A stretch of 24,353 bases of DNA from Candidatus Hydrogenedentota bacterium (GTDB taxonomy: Bacteria; UBA8481; J006), in NCBI GenBank assembly GCA_003697085.1, contig RFFU01000012.1, positions 1 to 24,353 on the forward strand, in the 5' to 3' direction. Every line of letters starts with the position of its first letter. Positions within the stretch are counted from its first letter, which is position 1. The notes under the pieces were generated by a model that saw nothing but the letters and a program-made list of their open reading frames with translations, did not search any database and was not told the origin of the DNA. Both the position numbers and the translations under genes were made by a program. Positions 7,123 to 13,894 of the stretch are shown piece after piece.

Positions 7123-7782
7123 ATGCACCAAAGACGAATCGTTCTCCTTTTTCTGTTTTTGTTCCTTGCAACGGCGCCTTCGCGCGGAGCCGAAACCTCG
7201 CCCGGCGCAATCATTGAGCAAAACGCGGCCAAGGCGGTCGCCGCCATCCAGAAACGTTCTCAACACTCGTCGCTCGATGTCGGAGCGATTCGAACGATTT
7301 TCATCGAAACGATGGAACCGCTCTTCGATTACCGCGAGATGACACTGCGGACGCTGGGACGTTATGCGCGAAAATACGGGAAAGATCGGAAGGGAATCGA
7401 GGAATTGACGGGCGTCTTTCGGGAATTCCTCCGCCAACTCTTCCGCACAACGCTCCTACCGAAGACCGAGTTCGAACATCTCAAGGAGGTCCGTGTCACT
7501 GATGAACTGATCAAAGGACGCTACGCCCGCGTCAAGACCCAGAGCATTGTTGAAACCTCAGGGGAAACATCCGTACTCGACGTTAATTATATGCTGGTTC
7601 GTCACGGAAAGACTTGGCAAATCTACGACATGGAGATCGACGGTTACGGAATCGTCGGCAGTTACCGCTCCCAGTTCGCTTCCGTCCTGAAAAATCACGG
7701 TCTGAAGGACCTCATCCAGCGACTCCGGGAAAAAACCGCCGAAATGAAACGCGAAGAGACCTCAAAGAAAAAGACCTCTTGA
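7123..7782 (+). CDS. mlaC: MlaC/Ttg2D-family periplasmic lipid-transfer protein (HpnM-like)
   Basis: A 219-residue secreted protein. A basic start (MHQRR) is followed by a hydrophobic core (residues 6-16) and a likely signal-peptidase site near ATA (16-18). The mature part matches the MlaC/Ttg2D fold: LFDYREMTLRTLGRYARK, a central helical region, then the beta-sheet with DVNYMLVRHGKTWQIYDMEIDG and SYRSQFASVLKNHGLKDLIQRL. By family it ferries lipids across the periplasm. HpnM is the hopanoid-locus member of the family, which fits the setting, but the sequence alone does not separate HpnM from MlaC. It is followed by mlaA with a TTGA stop/start overlap. No MlaFEDB ABC genes are in the window. 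Confidence 0.88.
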   Translation: MHQRRIVLLFLFLFLATAPSRGAETSPGAIIEQNAAKAVAAIQKRSQHSSLDVGAIRTIFIETMEPLFDYREMTLRTLGRYARKYGKDRKGIEELTGVFREFLRQLFRTTLLPKTEFEHLKEVRVTDELIKGRYARVKTQSIVETSGETSVLDVNYMLVRHGKTWQIYDMEIDGYGIVGSYRSQFASVLKNHGLKDLIQRLREKTAEMKREETSKKKTS

Positions 7783-8597
7783 TATTCCGCGTCCGGCCAA
7801 TCCTCTTCCTCCCTCTCCTGATCTTCTTCCTTGCTCTGCCCTCAGCATCCGTTCCCACGCAAGAACCTCCCGTTCTCTCTACTAAGAAAAGCCCTTCCTT
7901 TCAGCCGGACATTTCCGAGGCTTCCGCGGCCGATTCCGAGATCGACTATGCGACCGATCCGTTCGCCGAGGAGGTGTCCGAGGAAAAGGTCCGCCTTTCC
8001 GACCCGCTGGAGCCGGTCAATCGCCTCTTCCTGAAGATCAACGGAGTCCTCTACTTGATCGTGATGAGACCGGCCGCCTCCGGATACAGGGCCGTCGTTC
8101 CCAAGCCGATCCGTACGGGAATTCGAAACGGCTTCCACAACCTCGAGGAACCAATCCACTTCGTCAGTTCGCTCCTCCAGGGAAAACCCAGGGATGCGGG
8201 TGTCGCTTTGGGACGCTTCTTTGTCAACTCGACCGTGGGAATCGCCGGATTCTTCGACGTCGCCGGAAAACACCGCAAGGCGATCGACCGGAGTCTCGAT
8301 CAGACATTCGCCAAGGCCGACGTTCCTCCCGGTCCCTACCTCGTTCTCCCGATATCCGGACCCTCGACCGTCCGCGGCAGCCTGGCTTCGGTCGCCGAGG
8401 GATTCCTCCAGCCGATCAATTATCTCTCGGGTGACGATTCCGAGGAGATTCTGACCGGTCTCTACGCCGGGAAAACCGTCAATGAAGTGAGTTTCCGGAT
8501 CGAAGAGATCGATTCCCTGAGTAAATCTTCGTTGGACCCCTATGTCACGGTCAAGGAATATTACGAACGGAAGTTGACGAAGGAGAAGGGCCGTTGA
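7779..8597 (+). CDS. mlaA: MlaA/VacJ-family outer-membrane lipid protein without lipobox cysteine
   Basis: A 272-residue protein of the MlaA (VacJ) family, which by family sits in the outer membrane and removes lipids from the outer leaflet to MlaC. The diagnostic segments are DPLEPVNRLFLKINGVLY, RPAASGYRAVVPKPIRTGIR, NLEEPIHFVSSLLQGK and RFFVNSTVGIAGFFDVA. The start is TTG at 7779-7781, overlapping the mlaC stop; it yields an N-terminal hydrophobic segment (IFRVRPILFLPLLIFFLALP). The protein contains no cysteine, so unlike typical MlaA it cannot be a lipoprotein and is probably anchored by the MlaA ring or the uncleaved signal. An acidic linker of about 45 residues separates signal and domain. 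It ends 6 nt from the oppositely oriented phosphotransferase gene. Confidence 0.88.
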   Translation: MIFRVRPILFLPLLIFFLALPSASVPTQEPPVLSTKKSPSFQPDISEASAADSEIDYATDPFAEEVSEEKVRLSDPLEPVNRLFLKINGVLYLIVMRPAASGYRAVVPKPIRTGIRNGFHNLEEPIHFVSSLLQGKPRDAGVALGRFFVNSTVGIAGFFDVAGKHRKAIDRSLDQTFAKADVPPGPYLVLPISGPSTVRGSLASVAEGFLQPINYLSGDDSEEILTGLYAGKTVNEVSFRIEEIDSLSKSSLDPYVTVKEYYERKLTKEKGR

Positions 8598-8603
8598 CTC
8601 CGG

Positions 8604-9761
8604 CTACGAAGCCAGTGGGCGGGGGGCGAGGGTAAGCCGCAGGAGGGCCAACGCATAGAGGGGGGCACCGAGCGCGGCCGCGACGAGAAACCAATGCGCC
8701 CGCCCGCGCAGCGAAAGCAAAAGGAGAAGATAAATAAAATCGCGGCGGGCCAGCGCATCCATCGCTTTCTCCATCCGCGTGTCCGGCTTCTCGACAATGT
8801 TTCTGAAGAGCGGCCCATCCGTGTTTTTGTTCCGCATCGTGCTCACGTAAACCACTCCCGCCGAAACCAATCCTCCCAATGTCGCCACCGCCCCCAGTAA
8901 CAACGGCCATCGGCGGTCAATCGTGCGAGCCCAACCGATGGAGATCGCGGAAAAAATCGCCGAATGAACCAGATTATCCCCCCAGAAATCCAGTTCACCC
9001 CCTCCCTTCGATTCCTGAAACGTCAATCGTGCCAGTTCCCCGTCGCAACCATCGAGAATGGAATGAGCCAGAAAGAGAAGAGACCCTGTCACCTGTTTCG
9101 TCGGCCTCACCGAAAGGAAGAACGGAGCCCCGAGGAGCCCGACGCCGATACTGATCAGACTCATTCCGTTCGGCGTGATTCCTGAATCGACGATCCGCCG
9201 TGTCACGAAAAGGGAAATCTTCCGTTCGAAATGTCGCGACATGAATCCTTCGTTATCCTTGATCAGATCGCGCAACAGGATCTCTTCCGCGCGCTCTCGA
9301 TCATCTTCGCCTTCCACTTCCACGACATTCCGATTCTGTGGTGGCGATTCCGTTCGCGCGACGTCTTCCGAAAGTCTCTCGAGAAACGTCTCGGCATCCG
9401 CGCCGGCGTCTCCCAATCCGATCCACCGGAATTCTTCCCCGACGTCGAATATCCCGCAGGAAGGACGGAAGCGGATCACCTCGTCCGGTCTCCACGTTCC
9501 TCCTGCCACGGTCTTCTGAAAACGCGGAGTCATCACCACGTTGGTTGCGCAAATGACAAGGCGATCCCCTCCTCGAGGAGCGAATTCTTCCAAGGAAACC
9601 TCCCCTCCTCCTCCCTCCGCAACCACCACGTTCCAACCGGCTCGGGTGGCCGAACGGATCAACCGATCCTTCAGGGACATTCCCAAAAGCCTTTCCATTC
9701 CTTGCGGACTCTCAAAAAGAAGAAGCAGCACGCGCCTTGGAAGAGAATCCCGGTCCTTCAC
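8604..9761 (-). CDS. CDP-alcohol phosphotransferase with degenerate nucleotidyltransferase-like N-terminus
   Basis: A 385-residue membrane enzyme with the complete CDP-alcohol phosphotransferase signature: D237, D240-G, A244-R245, G254, D258 and D262 in the canonical spacing. SGITPNGMSLISIGVG (193-208) precedes it, as in the fused inositol-phosphate enzymes, where EGFMSRHFERKIS-like linkers also occur (171-183). Residues about 10-50 (LLLLFESPQGMERLLGMSLKDRLIRSATRAGWNVVVA) retain the outline of a sugar-nucleotidyltransferase N-terminus, but the catalytic glycine-rich loop is gone, so cytidylyl transfer there is doubtful. Predicted membrane segments fill residues 195-380. The start is GTG at 9759-9761 behind AGGGCGAGGA. 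It is last in a run with ATP-grasp, aminotransferase and oxidoreductase genes (61-nt gap). The product is probably a phospholipid with a polyol or cyclitol head; this is inference. Confidence 0.85.
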   Translation of the reverse strand: MKDRDSLPRRVLLLLFESPQGMERLLGMSLKDRLIRSATRAGWNVVVAEGGGGEVSLEEFAPRGGDRLVICATNVVMTPRFQKTVAGGTWRPDEVIRFRPSCGIFDVGEEFRWIGLGDAGADAETFLERLSEDVARTESPPQNRNVVEVEGEDDRERAEEILLRDLIKDNEGFMSRHFERKISLFVTRRIVDSGITPNGMSLISIGVGLLGAPFFLSVRPTKQVTGSLLFLAHSILDGCDGELARLTFQESKGGGELDFWGDNLVHSAIFSAISIGWARTIDRRWPLLLGAVATLGGLVSAGVVYVSTMRNKNTDGPLFRNIVEKPDTRMEKAMDALARRDFIYLLLLLSLRGRAHWFLVAAALGAPLYALALLRLTLAPRPLAS

Positions 9762-9822
9762 CGATCCTCGCCCTTACCGCTGCTTCCCGACGCGAAAGAA
9801 AGAGGAAAAGCAAGAGAGATCG

Positions 9823-10878
9823 TCACGAAGACGCGCTCGTTCTCGCGCGGTGCCGCGTGATCCATTCTCCCCCTCGTTGATGCGAAAGCCGGGCCGCTTC
9901 CAGGACCGAGACACAAAAACGCGCCTCCTCCCGATTACGCTCTCTCGAACCTTCCCCCTCCATCGCCGAAAGAAATTCCCGAATGACACCGGGGAACCAT
10001 TTCCGATGATAGGAATCGCCGGCCAAGTCGTCGGCCAGTGTTTCCCGGATTCTTTCGTTCCTCGAAAAATCCTCGAGAATCCACTCGTCATTGCATGCGG
10101 AGATTCTTCCTCGTTCCCCCGAGATGACGAAGGTGTTCTTCCGTTCCGTACCGGCCCACGTCAAAAATATTTCGGCTCGTCCCTCACTCCCCTTCAATTC
10201 CAGTCTTACGGTATCCTCGACCCCCGATGCTTTTGAATCTTTCGCCCGACATTCGAAACGTGCCCGCACGGAATACGGACCCCCTCCCAACCACTCTTCA
10301 ACGATGTAGAAAGAATGCCAACCGTGATCGAGAAGAATCCCCCCCTCAGCGGCCGCCGCTTCCGTTCTCCAAGAGGCGCGGTCTGTTGTCGAACCAGCGG
10401 GGCGCGTTCGAATCGTCTCCCAACGACACGTTCTTTCTTCTCCAGGAAAACCCGTCCGAATCGCCTTCGACGCCCTCCTGACGGCCTCCGCGTGTTTCCA
10501 GTTGTGAACGGTAAAGAGGCACCGCTTCTTGCGGTCGGCCAGCGCCGTCAAGAGATCGAAATCGGCCACCGAGGACACAAGCGGCTTCTCGCAGAGAACG
10601 TGCACCCCCGCCTCTAGCGCCTCCGCAACGATGGACCTGTGCGAGGCCGGCGGAGCGCAGACATCGACGAAATCGAGGTGGGGGGTCGCCAGCAGTTCCC
10701 GAAGCGACCCGCACCACTTCGCCGCGGGCAGGTTCTCATCGGCCCACACTCGACAAAAAACGTCCGGATCGTACAGGGCTGCGATCTCCACCTCGGGGCA
10801 CGCAAGCCAGCCGGGAAGGTGGGCGTTCCGCGCAACGGCTCCGATTCCCACGACTGCTCCCCGCCACGTTCTCGTCAC
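9823..10878 (-). CDS. Gfo/Idh/MocA-family NAD(P)-dependent oxidoreductase
   Basis: A 351-residue cytosolic dehydrogenase of the Gfo/Idh/MocA family, which acts on sugars, cyclitols and sugar nucleotides. The Rossmann loop is VVGIGAVARNAHL (G11, G13), the family EKP motif is at residues 97-99 (VLCEKPL), and the catalytic-region motif is GGILLDHGWHSF. The start is GTG at 10876-10878, which overlaps the aminotransferase stop as GTGA; an upstream in-frame ATG exists but would overlap the aminotransferase by more than 150 nt. In context it could oxidise a hydroxyl that is then aminated, or reduce a ketone, in head-group or side-chain synthesis. The substrate cannot be read from sequence; inositol and sugar dehydrogenases share these motifs. 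Confidence 0.88.
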   Translation of the reverse strand: MTRTWRGAVVGIGAVARNAHLPGWLACPEVEIAALYDPDVFCRVWADENLPAAKWCGSLRELLATPHLDFVDVCAPPASHRSIVAEALEAGVHVLCEKPLVSSVADFDLLTALADRKKRCLFTVHNWKHAEAVRRASKAIRTGFPGEERTCRWETIRTRPAGSTTDRASWRTEAAAAEGGILLDHGWHSFYIVEEWLGGGPYSVRARFECRAKDSKASGVEDTVRLELKGSEGRAEIFLTWAGTERKNTFVISGERGRISACNDEWILEDFSRNERIRETLADDLAGDSYHRKWFPGVIREFLSAMEGEGSRERNREEARFCVSVLEAARLSHQRGGEWITRHRARTSASS

Positions 10879-12215
10879 AACAACTCCGGCGCCCCTTCCT
10901 TCAAAACCGCGACCAGGCTCGCCTCGAACCTCTCCAAACCTTCCATCGCGGTTCCTTCGTCGATGACGAGCGGCGGATTCAAACGAATGATCGGATTGTA
11001 GCACATCGCCACCAACCCCCGCCTCAGACATTCGTGAAAGAGGGCTCGCGTCAGTTTTTTCGGCAAGAATTCCCGCGCCTCCCGATCCCGGACCAGCTCA
11101 ATTCCGATCAGAAGCCCCCGCCCGCGCACGTCACCAATCACCCGGTACTTCTCTTGCATCTCCCGGAGTCGATTCAGCATTAAAGCACCGACCCTCGATG
11201 CGTTCTCCGTCAGTTTCTCATCCAGGATGATGCTCAAGGCGGCCCAGCCTGCCGCCGCGGCGAGGGGATTTCCGCCGTAACTCGAGGAACTATGGCTCGG
11301 AAGAGAAAACGGCCGGCTCGCCGTCAATTCCTCCGTCGAAACGACCGCCGACACCGGAAACCCGCCGCCGAGTCCCTTCCCCAGCGTCATAACATCGGGA
11401 ACGATCTCCTCCTCGTCACAGCCCCACATCTTCCCCGTTCGTCCAAACCCCGTGATCATCTCATCCGCGATCAGAAGGGCGTCGTTCTCCCGAGCGACTT
11501 CCTTCACCGCGGAGAGAAATCCTTCCGGAGGAACGATGTTTCCGGCCGTCCCCTGGATCGGTTCCACGATGATCGCGGCGATCTCCCCTTGTGTCTCATA
11601 CCGAATCACATCCCGCAACGCCTCGACGCAAGCCAGACCACACTCGGGATGCTTCGCTTTCAAGGGACAACGATAACAGTAGGCGTAGGGAGCGCTGTAG
11701 AGTCCGGGCATAAACGGACCGAGATGGTGTTTGAAGTCGCTTCCGAGAAGGCCCAAGACTCCCCCCGTCTTCCCGTGAAAAGCCCCTCGAAATCCGATGA
11801 ATTCGGTCTTCTTCGTTGCGGATTTCGCCAGCCGAAACGAAGCCTCGACCGCCTCGGCTCCGCCTGAAAACATCTGGATTCGCGTCAGTCCGTCGGGGGT
11901 TACGGAGGCAAGAAGATTGAGAAACTTTCGGCGGATATCCGTCGTAAAACTGCCGAAGGTCAATTTCCCCATCTGCTCTCGAAGCGTCTGGACGTAACGC
12001 GGATGACAGTGTCCGACACTCCCGACCGCAATCCCGGCCAGGAAATCGATGTACTCGTTCCCATCTGCATCGTAAAGTCGGCAGCCTTCCCCGCGGTCCA
12101 TCGCCAGTCCGGAGTAGAGCGCGAAGGATTGGAGCCCGGGCGACATATTCTTTTTTTCCTCTTCGAAAATCCGTTGCGAGCGAGGTCCGGGAATCCGATA
12201 GGAAGGAATCGTCAT
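10875..12215 (-). CDS. Class III aminotransferase, candidate HpnO-type
   Basis: A 446-residue PLP enzyme of the acetylornithine/GABA aminotransferase class. Visible motifs are SGGAEAVE (117-124), AFHGKTGG (145-152), the PLP-ring aspartate D251 in ADEMITGFGRTG, and the Schiff-base lysine K280 in LGKGLGGGFP. Four cysteines, C180, C183, C192 and C196, form a CxxC-x8-CxxxC cluster near the substrate loop, as seen in a subset of GABA-transaminase-like enzymes. The start ATG (12213-12215) overlaps the ATP-grasp stop as ATGA, and the next gene starts in its stop codon (GTGA). In a hopanoid locus a class III aminotransferase is a natural candidate for aminobacteriohopanetriol synthesis (HpnO), but head-group amination is an equal possibility. 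Confidence 0.9.
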   Translation of the reverse strand: MTIPSYRIPGPRSQRIFEEEKKNMSPGLQSFALYSGLAMDRGEGCRLYDADGNEYIDFLAGIAVGSVGHCHPRYVQTLREQMGKLTFGSFTTDIRRKFLNLLASVTPDGLTRIQMFSGGAEAVEASFRLAKSATKKTEFIGFRGAFHGKTGGVLGLLGSDFKHHLGPFMPGLYSAPYAYCYRCPLKAKHPECGLACVEALRDVIRYETQGEIAAIIVEPIQGTAGNIVPPEGFLSAVKEVARENDALLIADEMITGFGRTGKMWGCDEEEIVPDVMTLGKGLGGGFPVSAVVSTEELTASRPFSLPSHSSSSYGGNPLAAAAGWAALSIILDEKLTENASRVGALMLNRLREMQEKYRVIGDVRGRGLLIGIELVRDREAREFLPKKLTRALFHECLRRGLVAMCYNPIIRLNPPLVIDEGTAMEGLERFEASLVAVLKEGAPELL

Positions 12216-13084
12216 CGTCCCAGAAACCTGCGCGCCAGATACCGGCTGATCCGCTCCGAAGCCTCCTCGCGAAAAAGAGCAAAACTCGGCCATGCGTTTA
12301 CGTCGATGATGAAAAACTCGTTCTCCTCCGTGGCGATTGCATCTCCCCCGAAAATCTCCAGTCCCAAAACCCGCGCTGCCTCGAACGCCTTGCTTCGCAA
12401 TTCTTCCACGTCGAAGGGATACTTCTTCAGCGCTTGTTCCCGATGATAGAACCAGTGAAACCACTCGATCCCTTCCGCCGCTCCGACACCGTAGAACTTG
12501 ATCAAATCTCCCTCGATATGCCTCTGAACGACCGCCGACGTGATCCCTCTTCCCGCCATGGCTTCCAAAGCCTCCGCCATCGCTTCGGACGACGACGCAT
12601 ACACGACATCCCCCGGTTCGACGCAATGAACATCGCCGCGCTTAACCCAGACCGGATCGGCTCCCAACTCTTTCCACGCCGCCTCTCCACCTCCCCCCGG
12701 CTCCGTCGGAACAACGACTGAACGCGGGAAAGGCACGGACGTTCCCGAGAGAAGAGTGACCATATTCTCTCGATAGGTGTTCAGAACGCTTCGCGCGGAA
12801 TTGATTACCATGGCTCCCTCCTCCTCCCATCGACGAAGCCCCTCGATGGCCGACCGATGCTCGCACATTACAAACGCGTAATCCGGACAGGAGCCGTTTC
12901 CCCAAGAAATTTCCTCAGGCCGAAGCAGTTCTACCGCAAGACCGTACCGCTTCATTCCTTCTCCGGCCAAGCGAAGGATTCTTTCGTCATCCCATTCCCT
13001 GTCAGGTGAATTCTCTGTCTCTCGAAATACCCCGACACACCTCTTCAAAATAGAAGGCCGGGGGTTGATCCTGTGAGATGTCAC
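12212..13084 (-). CDS. ATP-grasp family ligase or kinase of unknown substrate
   Basis: A 290-residue protein with the ATP-grasp fold of the RimK/inositol-phosphate kinase kind. Features in order: INSARSVLNTYRENMVTLL (94-112, the RimK-like linker), WVKRGDVHC (146-154, with the ATP-binding Lys148), VVQRHIEGDLIKFYGV (185-200, hinge and adenine pocket), and the metal-binding end motif FFIIDVNAWPSF (257-268, D261 and N263). The start is GTG at 13082-13084, preceded by AAAGAG. It heads a run of four genes. RimK-type enzymes add amino acids to amines or carboxylates, so with the adjacent aminotransferase one attractive idea is conjugation of an amino-lipid. This is inference; phosphorylation of a cyclitol is the alternative. 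Confidence 0.82.
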   Translation of the reverse strand: MTSHRINPRPSILKRCVGVFRETENSPDREWDDERILRLAGEGMKRYGLAVELLRPEEISWGNGSCPDYAFVMCEHRSAIEGLRRWEEEGAMVINSARSVLNTYRENMVTLLSGTSVPFPRSVVVPTEPGGGGEAAWKELGADPVWVKRGDVHCVEPGDVVYASSSEAMAEALEAMAGRGITSAVVQRHIEGDLIKFYGVGAAEGIEWFHWFYHREQALKKYPFDVEELRSKAFEAARVLGLEIFGGDAIATEENEFFIIDVNAWPSFALFREEASERISRYLARRFLGR

Positions 13085-13096
13085 AACTCTTTTTCC

Positions 13097-13127
13097 ATTC
13101 TATCAAAAAACCGACGTTTCCTTTCAA
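13097..13127 (-). promoter_or_regulatory. Candidate promoter of the ATP-grasp operon
   Basis: The minus strand carries TTGAAA (13122-13127) and TAGAAT (13097-13102), each one mismatch from consensus, with a long 19-nt spacer. The -35 lies inside the small palindrome CCTTTGAAAGG (13120-13130), a possible operator. The -10 ends 12 nt before the GTG start. Confidence 0.4.
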
Positions 13128-13207
13128 AGGACACGATCCCTTTAACGAAAACCAAACGCACCGATGTCCTGTTATGGCGGGATACTCTCATTCGAAGTGT
13201 CACAGTG

Positions 13208-13894
13208 TCAACCTCCGCCCCATAATTCTTTCAGGGAAGTGATCGCGCGATCCCCCGGGCAGCAGAGTGTCGCCTGCTTCAAGCGCTCGGGCGGCAGCAG
13301 GCGGATATGAGGCATTCCCAAAGCCTTCGCTCCGGCCATGTCGCGATTCGGCGAGTCTCCGACAAAGAGGACGCGTTCCGGCGGCAACCGCCAGGGTTCG
13401 AAGCCGGCCCGAAAAATCTTCGGATCCGGCTTGCTCACCCCGACCACGGTCGAGTCGATCAGCGGATCGAAAAATTCCTCGATCTCCGCCTCCGCGCAGA
13501 CAGCCTGGAGATTTCCGTAAAAGTTCGAGACGATGCCGAGACGAAATCGCTTCGAAAGTCTCTCGAGAACAGGACGGTTCCTCCGGAAGAAATGAAAACT
13601 CTCCCTCAGAAAATTCTCCGCGACCTCGCGCCCGATACGATCGCCGGGCACCCCAAGATTCCGCGCAACGCCGACGGCAAGGCGATGAACCGTCTCGGTC
13701 AGATTTGCGTCAGCGGAGAGCCTTCCCACGAGTGCGTCGTCGGCATCGTAAAAGGCATGGTCGAATCTTTCCGGCCCGACCGTGACACCGAACTCCGAAA
13801 AGAGACGACGAAACCGCTCCTTCCACGGCACCCCGGCGGCATCCAGCGTGCCACCGAAATCGAAGAGAATTCCCTTCACCGAAAGAGAAATCAT
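13208..13894 (-). CDS. HAD-superfamily enzyme with altered motif I
   Basis: A 228-residue HAD-fold protein with an alpha-helical cap. Motif I is FDFGGTLD (nucleophile D12), motif II is the Ser in GIVSNFYGN (S123), motif III is K155 in VSKPDPKIF, and motif IV is GDSPNRD (D180, D185). The residue two after the nucleophile is Gly14 instead of the Asp that acts as general acid/base in phosphatases, although D18 follows the loop. This raises doubt about ordinary phosphatase activity; FDFGGT variants are nevertheless common among annotated HAD hydrolases. The ATG start overlaps the flippase-like gene's stop (ATGA). In context it could dephosphorylate a lipid head group or its precursor. It ends a three-gene run with hpnN. 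Confidence 0.87.
   Translation of the reverse strand: MISLSVKGILFDFGGTLDAAGVPWKERFRRLFSEFGVTVGPERFDHAFYDADDALVGRLSADANLTETVHRLAVGVARNLGVPGDRIGREVAENFLRESFHFFRRNRPVLERLSKRFRLGIVSNFYGNLQAVCAEAEIEEFFDPLIDSTVVGVSKPDPKIFRAGFEPWRLPPERVLFVGDSPNRDMAGAKALGMPHIRLLPPERLKQATLCCPGDRAITSLKELWGGG

Noticed and set aside
7614-7778. Upstream part of the mlaA frame inside mlaC
   Set aside because: It is out-of-frame shadow of mlaC; the TTG at 7779 gives a signal-like N-terminus.
10879-11031. 51-codon extension of the Gfo/Idh/MocA protein
   Set aside because: It would overlap the aminotransferase coding sequence; the GTG at 10878 gives a coupled start and the normal Rossmann N-terminus.
12216-12626. N-terminal extension of the aminotransferase into the ATP-grasp gene
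   Set aside because: The extension is arginine/glycine-rich shadow sequence of the ATP-grasp frame; ATG 12215 gives an ATGA overlap and a normal-length protein.
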